NCBI RefSeq assembly: GCF_000807855.2
Contig: NZ_JRYR02000001.1
Location: 3,658,246-3,722,245, forward strand
Length of the DNA stretch: 64,000 bases
From: Flammeovirga pacifica
GTDB taxonomy: Bacteria; Bacteroidota; Bacteroidia; Cytophagales; Flammeovirgaceae
Direction of reading: 5' to 3'
Shown here: positions 25,401-33,314 of the stretch, in pieces
How positions within the stretch are numbered: the stretch's first letter is position 1
How the letters are laid out: each line of letters opens with the position of its first letter
Notes under the pieces: model-generated
Database searches by the model: none
Told to the model about the DNA's origin: nothing
Seen by the model: only the letters and a program-made list of their open reading frames with translations
Made by a program: the position numbers and the translations under genes

Positions 25401-28390
25401 AAGGTACGCTCACTTTTAAACTGGAAACCTACGGAAAGAGAACGAATGATTTACTATTAAATGTGGTCGTGATGAAAAATGACGACATCAATTTTATAAG
25501 AGTGTATCCGGGGGGGAATAAAGATTATTCGATAAAAAACCTCAAAGAAGGTAGCTATAAATTGATCTTCTTATTCAATGGAGAAAAGTACCATATAGAA
25601 GATGAAATTTGGGTGAAAAAGGATGGAATAAATTATTACTCTTTTGATTTTCCTAAAGAATTTAAGAAAGATACTTTCAGTAAAGAAGTAAGTAAAATAA
25701 TTGAGGAGATTATTTTTAATCCGTCTAATAACTATTATAAAAAACAGGAAAACCTTCAAAATATTACTCAGAGTTACCAAAGGGAATATGGCTATACTGG
25801 AGAAGGAAAAGTGGTTTCGGGATATGTTTTAGAAAAGGATACCAACGAGCCTTTGCCGGGAGTAAATATATTGGTACAAGGAACAACTTATGGGACAGTA
25901 ACTAATTTTGACGGTTATTACGAACTAAAAACACCTTACTCGGGAACTTTAGTTATTAGTTACATTGGTTATATATCTCAGGAATTCAAATTGTATGGTA
26001 GATCCATGGTGGATGTGACTTTAGAACCAGATGTAGAAGCATTAGAAGAAGTTGTTGTGATAGGTTATGGAACACAAAGAAAAAGTTACGCGGCTGCATC
26101 TGTAGCAACAGTTACTTCTAAGTCACTTCAAGGGCAAGTAACAGGAGTAAGTGTGGATGGGACTCCGGGAAGTAGTCCTGTGGTAACTATTCGAGGCGTA
26201 TCTTCAATAACTGAATCTGGAGAACCATTGGTCATCATTAACGGAAAAGTATATACTGGTGATTTAACAAGCATAAATAAAGAATATATATCTTCTATGG
26301 AGGTCCTTAATCCTGAAGCAGCTTCTGTTATATATGGTAGTCGTGCTGCAAATGGAGTGATGATTATTAGTATGTCTGATGAAAAAGTCGCAAAAATGGG
26401 CTTAAAGCTAGAGGATAAGAAAGTTGAAGATCAGTTAATTGTTCAAAGTGAAGCGACAAATTCTCTAAGAGATAATTTTAGTGATAATGCATTCTGGCAA
26501 CCTCAATTAACCACAGACAAAGATGGAAAAGTAAAGTTTGAGGTAGTTTTCCCTGATGATATCACAAAATGGGATACCCATTACTTGGCCATGAATAATA
26601 AAAAGCAAACGGGCCAAGCATCAAGTGCTATAAAGTCGTATAAACCGTTAATGACCCAATTGAACTTGCCAAGATTCTTGGTGGCAGGGGATACGGCAAT
26701 GGTTTTAGGTAAAACATTAAACTATTCTCCTTCTGCAGTCAATGTATCAGTTGATTTCTCTATGGATGATCAAAAAATCATTCAAAAAGAAATGGAGATT
26801 AAAGACATACATATCGATACCGTTTCGGTGACTTCTAAAGCAGATTCTCTTCATTTAAAATATACCATCAATACTTCATCCGGATATTTTGATGGGGAAA
26901 AGAGAAGTATTCCTGTTTTCCCAATTGGATTGGAAAAAGCTAAAGGTACCTTTTCTGTTTTGGATAGAGATACCACTATTCAATTATTATTTGATGATAA
27001 TGAGAGCAAAATCCAATTGTATGCGACATCGGATTACTTAAATATAGTAGAGGACGAAGTACGCTCATTAATTCGATATAAATACTTATGTAATGAGCAG
27101 TTGGCATCAAAATTAAAAGCACATTTGGCACAAATGAAGATTGCCAATTTTAAAGGAAAGAAGTATAAAAAAGAGGAGGATATCAAAAAGATCATCAAAA
27201 AGATTTTGGAAAGGGCAGGAGAGAATTATACTTGGGGATGGTGGCCTAATTCACAAAGTAGTCAATGGATTACACATCATGTACTTGGGGCATTAATGGA
27301 AGCCGAACGTTTAGGTTTTAAAATCGAAATAGATAAAGAGGTCATCACAGATGATTTAGTTTATCATTTAGCCACATCAAAATCTATGTATAAGCGAATT
27401 ACACTTATTGAAACTTTATCGTTGTTAAATGCAAAAGTCGATTATAAAAAATCAATTGATGAAATTTATGAGATGGGGAAACTAGATCTTTATCAGAAAT
27501 TGCAGTTGATGAAGATACAAACCCAGAATAACTTGTCTTATTCAATGGATTCGGTGGCAGCATTTAAGCAAGAGACTACTTTTGGTAATTATTTCTATTC
27601 GGATACGACAAAGCAATACCATTATATGTGGAGAAACCCAATTGTAAATAATGATGTGCAGAATACTTTATTGGTGTATCAAATATTAAAATTAGATTCG
27701 GTAAATGACCATTCTTTTGAATTGAAAAAGATGAGAAATTACCTTTTAGAAAAACGATCGGAAGGTAGTTGGGGTAATACGTACTCATCAGCAAATGTGG
27801 TAGAAACTATCTTACCAGATTTGTTAGAAGCTGATGGAAAAGAACGACCGACCAAGCTAGTATTATCTGGAGATATTGAGGAAACAGTATCGAAATTCCC
27901 TTTTGAAAAAACAGTAGAAAATGTGCATCAAATAACCATTGAGAAAGAAGGAACTTTCCCTGTGTATTTTAGCTCTTATCAATATTATTGGGATGAAAAC
28001 CCTGAGAGAAGAGCCGATGACTTTATCGTCAATACCCATTTTGAAGGCATCGAAGATGATAGATTAGAAGCAGGGAAAAATGTTACTTTAATTGCAGAGG
28101 TAGAGGTGAAAAAGGAATCTAATTATGTGATGATCAATGTGCCAATACCGGCAGGATGTTCTTATGCTTCCAAAAGACAATCGTATTATGGCCCAGAGGT
28201 ACATAGAGAGTATTTTAAGAATGAAACGGCTATTTTCTGTAAGAAAATGTCCAAAGGAAAATATACATTTAAAATAGAATTGAACTCTAGATATTCTGGG
28301 AAATATCATCTTAATCCAGCAAAGGCAGAGTTGATGTATTTTCCTACATTTTATGGGAATAATGAGATTAAAAATATAGATATAGAATAA
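22439..28390 (+). CDS. Alpha-2-macroglobulin-like protein with embedded carboxypeptidase-regulatory and TonB-plug domains
   Basis: 1983 residues, exported (N-terminal LISVLLFLSQITLGQT signal peptide, no lipobox). Residues about 255-360 resemble the MG2 domain (FTLSQPKYKPGDTLKLKAF). About 1121-1203 form a CarboxypepD_reg-like domain (SGYVLEKDTNEPLPGVNILV). About 1200-1312 form a SusC-type TonB plug (EEVVVIGYGTQ, VTIRGVSS, VIYGSRAANGVMIIS). About 1340-1500 resemble the A2M core (NAFWQPQLTTDKDGKVKF). C1551-N-E-Q1554 is a thioester motif, then a helical thioester-domain region with WGWWPNSQSSQW to about 1850. No barrel follows the plug. The protein probably traps proteases or senses envelope damage. 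The plug might bind TonB or a receptor partner (speculation). It may be co-transcribed with the preceding GNAT gene. Confidence 0.85.
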   Translation: MHFIKTTIRLISVLLFLSQITLGQTLNDSRKTSVNTYVFQLSPKEAKTVYKMGVSEIDSTYFHTLIDSFATDGYYAKNLPEGHYLYAFAKGGELESSVVTVENLDVFIVQNSTDLIVQLFDINGALVTDAEVKVKNKSLRFDKKLKAFVDKKSDRKGLLEVTYKGFTTYRNLEKDIKYSRFRRGINNVLFRSPLKYVTIPVNFIIHIPIDGVKSIFRRGTYGSISKIKYFSIRTFERFACKFDDYYCNGSSNNRKRYDGYFTLSQPKYKPGDTLKLKAFITNKKGKPIKGNAHLFIRDGYGYSSSNKKPVKMIVPYVKGGYSFEFPLDSLNLTLDKRYTLSLETEYQREFLSTYFYFEDYELGKNKMHVRTDSDKQYKGEDLKMYIKGTDENDLQLMDARVEIDVFSGSVLRYFDDSIFISNKITSIEKDLKPQGETEIIIPDSLFENVNMKYNVHVKMFTSDNEYILEKRDFHYFSKEQYFDISLQADSIHFDYFENGKSKVEKVEIMAYDNFGNHTSIFEGNLPFATAVSPYYSGYRVKNDSLSADLGLYQESAMLSCYTHRTADSVFVQVDNPRKLAFDYHIYKKNNKKAEGYSDSLYYTKKVAHLQNYYIMLNYLWGGEMKTETYLIPIAEKKLNVEVKEPSLIYPGQKAEIEVLVTDYKGKPVKDVDVTAYSLTNKFDAQAPELKDFSKRKKDKKLINNFSLKDIQTHKSSLILDYPTWNALAGLDSIEYYQFLYPSDSMYYTSYAVEDSVTQFAPFIINNGKVEPIKVVYVDGKPAYFSFTSVAKPYSISVSSGKHNLRIRTERQEIHIDSVYFEKGKKTIISVVNEHGNERVQVREKLTFPTSSEENNLKRYLFSYRNTFYGKYAFLENYDELHLLGTSLGKSKTKRFTAGPVLGDYKFNLIDEYETHFNQDYQFEFEFGKQLLKMREVNRYDFGIDNWDYQLDDEVYTLEKIKKMWELEVALSKIKTPTYRNPSYTEQGKGTLTFKLETYGKRTNDLLLNVVVMKNDDINFIRVYPGGNKDYSIKNLKEGSYKLIFLFNGEKYHIEDEIWVKKDGINYYSFDFPKEFKKDTFSKEVSKIIEEIIFNPSNNYYKKQENLQNITQSYQREYGYTGEGKVVSGYVLEKDTNEPLPGVNILVQGTTYGTVTNFDGYYELKTPYSGTLVISYIGYISQEFKLYGRSMVDVTLEPDVEALEEVVVIGYGTQRKSYAAASVATVTSKSLQGQVTGVSVDGTPGSSPVVTIRGVSSITESGEPLVIINGKVYTGDLTSINKEYISSMEVLNPEAASVIYGSRAANGVMIISMSDEKVAKMGLKLEDKKVEDQLIVQSEATNSLRDNFSDNAFWQPQLTTDKDGKVKFEVVFPDDITKWDTHYLAMNNKKQTGQASSAIKSYKPLMTQLNLPRFLVAGDTAMVLGKTLNYSPSAVNVSVDFSMDDQKIIQKEMEIKDIHIDTVSVTSKADSLHLKYTINTSSGYFDGEKRSIPVFPIGLEKAKGTFSVLDRDTTIQLLFDDNESKIQLYATSDYLNIVEDEVRSLIRYKYLCNEQLASKLKAHLAQMKIANFKGKKYKKEEDIKKIIKKILERAGENYTWGWWPNSQSSQWITHHVLGALMEAERLGFKIEIDKEVITDDLVYHLATSKSMYKRITLIETLSLLNAKVDYKKSIDEIYEMGKLDLYQKLQLMKIQTQNNLSYSMDSVAAFKQETTFGNYFYSDTTKQYHYMWRNPIVNNDVQNTLLVYQILKLDSVNDHSFELKKMRNYLLEKRSEGSWGNTYSSANVVETILPDLLEADGKERPTKLVLSGDIEETVSKFPFEKTVENVHQITIEKEGTFPVYFSSYQYYWDENPERRADDFIVNTHFEGIEDDRLEAGKNVTLIAEVEVKKESNYVMINVPIPAGCSYASKRQSYYGPEVHREYFKNETAIFCKKMSKGKYTFKIELNSRYSGKYHLNPAKAELMYFPTFYGNNEIKNIDIE

Positions 28391-28395
28391 TTTAT

Positions 28396-28428
28396 GAAGT
28401 AGTCGTGGGAGTTTCTCACGACTACTTT
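28396..28428 (+). terminator. Hairpin after the macroglobulin-like gene
   Basis: AGTAGTCGTG ... CACGACTACT with a poor T-tract. Probably ends or stabilises the transcript. Confidence 0.5.
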
Positions 28429-28666
28429 AGTCTCAAATTTTTGATACCCTAATACAATTTAATTCCCTTCGTTGATAGACTAATTTCAGCCCTTTGAGTG
28501 TAGTATTTCAGTTATCCGTTTAAGACTGAATTATTAATAATTTCTAATACACCCTCAATTTTATAATCCTTGTTAGCTACACATTGTTATTTAATACTTA
28601 TTACAAATTCCCTTTGTTATCTTTCTGATAATAAATAAAAACTACAAACGATTAATTAAAGTATAA

Positions 28667-29839
28667 ATGAAAAAGAATGCACTAACTAAAGCACTGCCTG
28701 TCATGTTTGGTTTTTTTGTGATGGGTTTTTGCGATGTGGTGGGGATTACTGTAGCACATGTAAAAGAGGATTTACTTACAGAATATAGCCAAAATTATCA
28801 AGACACTTTGTCCAACTTAATTCCTGTTGCGTTGTTCTCCATGTTTCTAATATTCTCTATTCCAACAGGGATGTTAATGACGAAGATTGGTCGTAAAAAG
28901 ACCGTACTTTTAAGTAATGTAATCACCATTTTAGCCATGTTTATTCCGTTGATTGATTATTCTTTCGGGATGGCTTTATTGGCTTTTGCTTTACTAGGAA
29001 TAGCCAATACTATTTTACAAGTATCGTTAAACCCATTGTTATCAAATGTGGTCAGCGGAGATCAATTGACAAGTAGTCTTACTGCAGGACAATTTGTGAA
29101 GGCAACGTCTTCATTTACTGCTCCATTTATAGCGGCCTTTGCAGCAAGTTATTTCAATAATTGGCAATATATTTTTCCAATTTATGCAGTGATTACTGTA
29201 TTGTCTACAGCTTGGTTGTACATGACTCCAATAGAAGAAGAACAAAGTACAGAGAGACCGAGTACCTTTTCAGAAGTAATAGGTATCCTAAAAGATAAAA
29301 CCATATTATTATTGTTCTTAGGTATTGTATTCGTGGTAGGGATTGATGTAGGTATTAACACCGCGTCTCCTAAAATATTAATGGAGAGATGTGGGTTAAC
29401 CTCAATCGAAGCTGGATATGGACCAAGTGTATATTTTGCATTCCGTACCCTGGGAGCCTTTTTAGGTGCTTTTATTTTGGCTAAAATATCGCCTTCGAAA
29501 TTCTTTAAATCAAGTATGGTAATCGCAGTTTTAGCTATTGGGGCATTACTGTTTGCCTCTGATAAAATGAGTATTTTCATTCTCTACGGCATTGTAGGTT
29601 TCTTTATGGCAAATGTCTTTGCTATTCTTTTTGGAATGGCCTTAAAAGTGCATCCCGATAAAGCCAACGAAATCTCAGGATTGATGATTACAGGTGTTTT
29701 CGGAGGAGCTATAATACCTTTCGGAATGGGGTTATTATCAGATGCTATGCATTCACAAATAGGTGCTGTAATTATTATTTTGATTAGTGCAGTTTATTTA
29801 TTGGTTTCAGCATTTGCTTTGAAAACAAAACAATCATAG
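28667..29839 (+). CDS. MFS transporter, sugar/proton-type (FucP-like group)
   Basis: 390 residues with about twelve membrane segments and a short charged central loop (TPIEEEQSTERPST). Between TM2 and TM3 is TKIGRKKTVLLSN (the MFS A-motif region). ALLGIANTILQVSLNPLLSNV resembles the FHS family (fucose/glucose-galactose:H+ symporters), where NP(L)xxxxV in TM4-5 is characteristic. Substrate cannot be deduced. Monocistronic, convergent with alaS across a strong bidirectional terminator. A near-consensus -7 box (TATCTTTC) lies about 50 bases upstream. Confidence 0.8.
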   Translation: MKKNALTKALPVMFGFFVMGFCDVVGITVAHVKEDLLTEYSQNYQDTLSNLIPVALFSMFLIFSIPTGMLMTKIGRKKTVLLSNVITILAMFIPLIDYSFGMALLAFALLGIANTILQVSLNPLLSNVVSGDQLTSSLTAGQFVKATSSFTAPFIAAFAASYFNNWQYIFPIYAVITVLSTAWLYMTPIEEEQSTERPSTFSEVIGILKDKTILLLFLGIVFVVGIDVGINTASPKILMERCGLTSIEAGYGPSVYFAFRTLGAFLGAFILAKISPSKFFKSSMVIAVLAIGALLFASDKMSIFILYGIVGFFMANVFAILFGMALKVHPDKANEISGLMITGVFGGAIIPFGMGLLSDAMHSQIGAVIIILISAVYLLVSAFALKTKQS

Positions 29840-29854
29840 TTTCCATAGAGTTAC

Positions 29855-29896
29855 AAAAAAACGCCTTTCTCAATAAAGAGAAAGGCGTTTTTTTTA
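29855..29896. terminator. Bidirectional terminator between MFS transporter and alaS
   Basis: AAAACGCCTTTCTC-AATAAA-GAGAAAGGCGTTTT, a 14-bp stem with A- and T-runs on both sides. Clearly strong in both directions. Confidence 0.85.
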
Positions 29897-29915
29897 TATT
29901 TTGATTAGCTAATAA

Positions 29916-32522
29916 TTAAGCTAACTCTTGTGCTTTTACAACAACAGCATCTAAGCCGTTGATATCTTTACCACCCGCAGTAGCGAAGAAAGGTTGTCCA
30001 CCTCCACCGCCTTTGATTTCTCTCGCTAATTCCTTAACGATTTTACCAGCGTGTAAGTCTTTTGATTTCACCAACTCTTCGTCTATCATTACAGCTACTT
30101 GAGGTTTACCATCAACATCAGCTGCTAAGATCAAGAACATGTTGTCTACAACCGCTTTTAAGTCGTAAGCCAACTGCTTTAAACCTTGTGCATTTGCAAC
30201 AGCAACTTTGGCAGCAATAAAGTTGAAACCATCTTTGGCAACCACTTTAGAAGCCAATTCATTTTTCACTGCTTGCAACTCTTTATTACGAAGAGTTTCT
30301 ACCTCTTTCGATAAAGCCGCTTTTGATTCTACTAAGTCTGCAACAGCTTTCTTAGGATCTTTTGCTTTTAATAGTTCTTTAATCTCTTGTAGTAAACTGA
30401 TTTGCTCATCTACAAATTCTTCAGCAGCATCTGCAGTGATAGCCTCAATACGACGTACACCCGCAGCTACTGATGATTCAGCAGTAATTTTAAATAAACC
30501 AATTTTACCAGTTGCAGGAACGTGAGTACCGCCACAAAGTTCTACAGAGTAAGAACTATCAAAAGTAATTACACGAACGAAGTCACCGTATTTCTCACCG
30601 AATAATGCAGTAGCGCCCATAGCTTTTGCATCTTCGATAGGCACATCTCTTTGCTCGTTTAATTTAATATTTTGACGGATTCTTTGGTTAACGATTTTCT
30701 CGATTTGTGCCAATTCTTCAGCTTCAACTTTTTGGAAGTGAGAGAAGTCAAAACGCAAATGCTTATCATTTACCAATGAACCTTTTTGAGCTACGTGATC
30801 ACCCAATACTTCTTGCAAAGCAGCGTGTAATAAGTGAGTAGCAGAGTGGTTGTTCTCTGTTAATGATCTACGTGTAGCATCTACTTTAGCAAGTACCGGA
30901 GCAGAAGGGTTAGAAGGTAATTTATTAGCGAAGTGAATAATCAAATCGTTTTCTTTCTTTGTATCGAAGATTGCGATTGTTTCCTCTCCAGAAACTAAAG
31001 TACCTTTGTCACCTACTTGTCCACCACTTTCAGCATAGAAAGGAGTTTGATCAAGTACTAACTGTATAATTGTTTTCTTCTTCTCTGTTACTTCACGGTA
31101 ACGTAAGATAGAAGCATCTGATTCTAATGCATCGTAACCCAAGAATTCTACCGAGTCACCATCGTTTACATCAATCCAATCACCTTTTTCTGAAGCAGAA
31201 GCAGCTCTAGCTCTGTCTTTTTGCTCTTTCATTGCTGCATCGAATCCTGCTGTATCAACAGAGAATCCGTTTTCAGAAGCGATTAGTTCTGTTAAGTCTA
31301 ATGGGAATCCGAATGTATCGTATAAAGTGAAGGCTTCTTTACCATCAATTACTTTATCCGAAGCATCCATTGCTTTTTGAAGAATCACTAGACCTTTTTC
31401 TAATGTTCTTAAGAAAGCAGATTCTTCTTGCATGACCACTTTCTTGATGAAATCTCTTTGAGAAATTATTTCTGGGAAAGTTTCTTCAAATTGATCAGAA
31501 AGGATATCAACTAACTCATACATAAATGGCTTGTTGAAATCCAAGAAAGTATAACCGTAACGTACTGCTCTACGAAGAATACGACGAATTACATAACCTG
31601 CTTTATTGTTTGATGGTAATTGACCATCAGCAATAGCAAATGAAATAGCACGGATATGGTCTGAGATTACACGGATAGCAATATCTGTTTTCTCATTTTC
31701 TCCATATGCCTTACCAGATTTCGCTGCTAAGAATTGGATCATTGGTTGGAAAACGTCTGTATCGTAATTCGATTCTTTCTTTTGAATCGCCATACATAAA
31801 CGTTCGAATCCCATACCAGTATCGATATGTTTGTTAGGAAGAGAAACTAAAGAACCATCTGCTTTACGGTTAAATTGCATAAATACAAGGTTCCAGATCT
31901 CTACTACTAATGGATGATCTTCGTTGACTAAAGCTAAACCATCATGTTTTGCTCTTTCCTCGTCGTTACGAAGGTCAATATGGATTTCAGAACAAGGACC
32001 ACAAGGACCCGTCTCACCCATTTCCCAGAAGTTATCTTTTTTGTTGGCAGGAATAATTCTTTTTTCATCGATTAATCCTTTCCAGATATCAATAGCTTCT
32101 TGATCTAGTTCAGTACCGTCAGTATCATCACCTTCGAATACTGTTACATATAATCTATCTTTTGGTAGGCCGTAAACTTCAGTAAGAAGTTCCCATCCCC
32201 ACTCAATTGCTTCTTTTTTGAAATAATCTCCGAAAGACCAGTTACCTAGCATTTCGAACATAGTATGGTGGTAAGTATCAATACCTACTTCCTCCAAATC
32301 GTTGTGCTTACCAGATACACGCAAACATTTTTGAGTATCGGCGACACGTGTGTCCTCGGCGGCTTTGTTACCTAAAAAGTAATCTTTGAACTGATTCATA
32401 CCTGCGTTGGTAAACATCAACGTAGGATCGTTTTTAATTACAAGGGGTGCCGAAGGAACGATGGCGTGCTGCTTGCTTTGGAAGAATTCCAAGAACGTGC
32501 GGCGAATACTTTTTGCGTCCAT
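29916..32522 (-). CDS. alaS: Alanine-tRNA ligase
   Basis: 868 residues, full-length AlaRS (usual 860-880). The class II catalytic core at the N-terminus has FTNAGMNQFKDYFLG and the motif 2/3 region with WNLVFMQFNR. The tRNA-recognition region contains RRAVRYG. The editing domain has HSATHLLHAAL (HxxxH) at about 555 and CGGTH at about 660, the zinc-coordinating editing site. The C-terminal oligomerisation domain ends with GGGGGQPFFATAGGK. Attaches alanine to tRNA-Ala in the cytoplasm. Monocistronic. On the minus strand TATTTTTG (32562-32569) is a likely -7 box. Confidence 0.98.
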   Translation of the reverse strand: MDAKSIRRTFLEFFQSKQHAIVPSAPLVIKNDPTLMFTNAGMNQFKDYFLGNKAAEDTRVADTQKCLRVSGKHNDLEEVGIDTYHHTMFEMLGNWSFGDYFKKEAIEWGWELLTEVYGLPKDRLYVTVFEGDDTDGTELDQEAIDIWKGLIDEKRIIPANKKDNFWEMGETGPCGPCSEIHIDLRNDEERAKHDGLALVNEDHPLVVEIWNLVFMQFNRKADGSLVSLPNKHIDTGMGFERLCMAIQKKESNYDTDVFQPMIQFLAAKSGKAYGENEKTDIAIRVISDHIRAISFAIADGQLPSNNKAGYVIRRILRRAVRYGYTFLDFNKPFMYELVDILSDQFEETFPEIISQRDFIKKVVMQEESAFLRTLEKGLVILQKAMDASDKVIDGKEAFTLYDTFGFPLDLTELIASENGFSVDTAGFDAAMKEQKDRARAASASEKGDWIDVNDGDSVEFLGYDALESDASILRYREVTEKKKTIIQLVLDQTPFYAESGGQVGDKGTLVSGEETIAIFDTKKENDLIIHFANKLPSNPSAPVLAKVDATRRSLTENNHSATHLLHAALQEVLGDHVAQKGSLVNDKHLRFDFSHFQKVEAEELAQIEKIVNQRIRQNIKLNEQRDVPIEDAKAMGATALFGEKYGDFVRVITFDSSYSVELCGGTHVPATGKIGLFKITAESSVAAGVRRIEAITADAAEEFVDEQISLLQEIKELLKAKDPKKAVADLVESKAALSKEVETLRNKELQAVKNELASKVVAKDGFNFIAAKVAVANAQGLKQLAYDLKAVVDNMFLILAADVDGKPQVAVMIDEELVKSKDLHAGKIVKELAREIKGGGGGQPFFATAGGKDINGLDAVVVKAQELA

Positions 32523-32561
32523 GTATATCTCTACTGAGTAGTTTAAATTTTTTTAATCACG

Positions 32562-32569
32562 CAAAAATA
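32562..32569 (-). promoter_or_regulatory. Probable -7 box of alaS
   Basis: Minus-strand TATTTTTG fits TAnnTTTG, 40 bases before the alaS start codon. A TTTG box about 20 bases further upstream is not evident. Confidence 0.4.
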
Positions 32570-32706
32570 TAATTTTTTATCAATTGATTTAATGAAACGA
32601 TAAAACTATCTACTGATAATAAGGATCTTTAAGTAAAAAAATGTTTTACAAAGAAAAATCAGGGGAGATTTTTTCGGAATAATTACATTTAATCCTAAAG
32701 TCTTTA

Positions 32707-32889
32707 CTAGATAGAAGTATTTGCAGAAGCGTTATTTTCTACAACATCTTTATCGATTTTTAATTCTTTTTCAAATTGTTGCATGGATTGTTTTTCCTCC
32801 TTCTGCTTTTTATCAGATGTGAGAGAAAATAGATTAATCATCACTAATAATAGGAAATTGATAATTACTAGGGTAAAAATATTTTTCAT
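32707..32889 (-). CDS. Small single-pass membrane protein of unknown function
   Basis: 60 residues: one hydrophobic segment at 4-23 (IFTLVIINFLLLVMINLFSL) and a charged, mostly lysine/glutamate tail (about 25-60) that may be cytoplasmic or periplasmic. No known family. It may be a real short gene, since the start and coding pattern (membrane then charged) are coherent, but no terminator or promoter was found and it lies alone between alaS and the amylase-like gene. It could also be a chance ORF. Confidence 0.45.
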   Translation of the reverse strand: MKNIFTLVIINFLLLVMINLFSLTSDKKQKEEKQSMQQFEKELKIDKDVVENNASANTSI

Positions 32890-33155
32890 GGGTAAAAGAA
32901 GTTTGATAGTTGAATCTCAAAAGTATGATAAAGAACACAGTATAAATTTATAACAGGTTATTTAAAAAGGGGAAGTACTGTGTGTTATTATAATAATTTT
33001 GAGTTAGGTTCATTATAAAGAAATCACTGTAAAAATAATTGATTATGAATGAACTATCAAAAAACTATGCTTAATTTATAATAATATAAGAAAGCTTTAT
33101 GAAGGGAATTTTGTTTAAAAATTTTTGAAAAAGCAGTTGTTATCAAATTTTTTTC

Positions 33156-33169
33156 ACCGCAAACGGTTG
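33156..33169. promoter_or_regulatory. LacI-type operator candidate upstream of the GH14 gene
   Basis: ACCGCAAACGGTTG contains ACCG...CGGT and resembles LacI/PurR-type sites (CGCAAACG core). It lies about 60 bases upstream of the -7 box, more consistent with an activator or distal operator than with direct blocking. No LacI gene is in the window. Confidence 0.35.
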
Positions 33170-33195
33170 AAAGGAAATGATAATACTCAATCCTC

Positions 33196-33226
33196 TTTTA
33201 TCCTTTAAATTCTTCCCTATATTTGT
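33196..33226 (+). promoter_or_regulatory. Promoter of the tandem GH14 gene
   Basis: TTTT (33196-33199), a 19-base spacer and TATATTTG (33219-33226) match the Bacteroidota pattern TTTG-N19-TAnnTTTG with one mismatch. About 90 bases before the ATG at 33315. Confidence 0.55.
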
Positions 33227-33314
33227 TTTCTGTTAAAACTAAAAAGCGATTGAGTGTCAAAATAATGTACTTTTTGATCACTTAAATATAATAGTACCTC
33301 ATCTTATTACATTT

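Larger units (their letters stand above)
32890..33314. other. 425-base intergenic region upstream of the tandem GH14 gene
   Basis: No gene recognised. It holds the operator-like CACCGCAAACGGTTG and a good promoter for the GH14-like gene (both listed separately). The rest is AT-rich and appears featureless. Confidence 0.5.

Noticed and set aside
25801-26380. Plug-like stretch as a separate broken susC gene or insertion
   Set aside because: The reading frame is continuous through it with no stop, frameshift or flanking repeats, so it is best read as a domain of the large protein.
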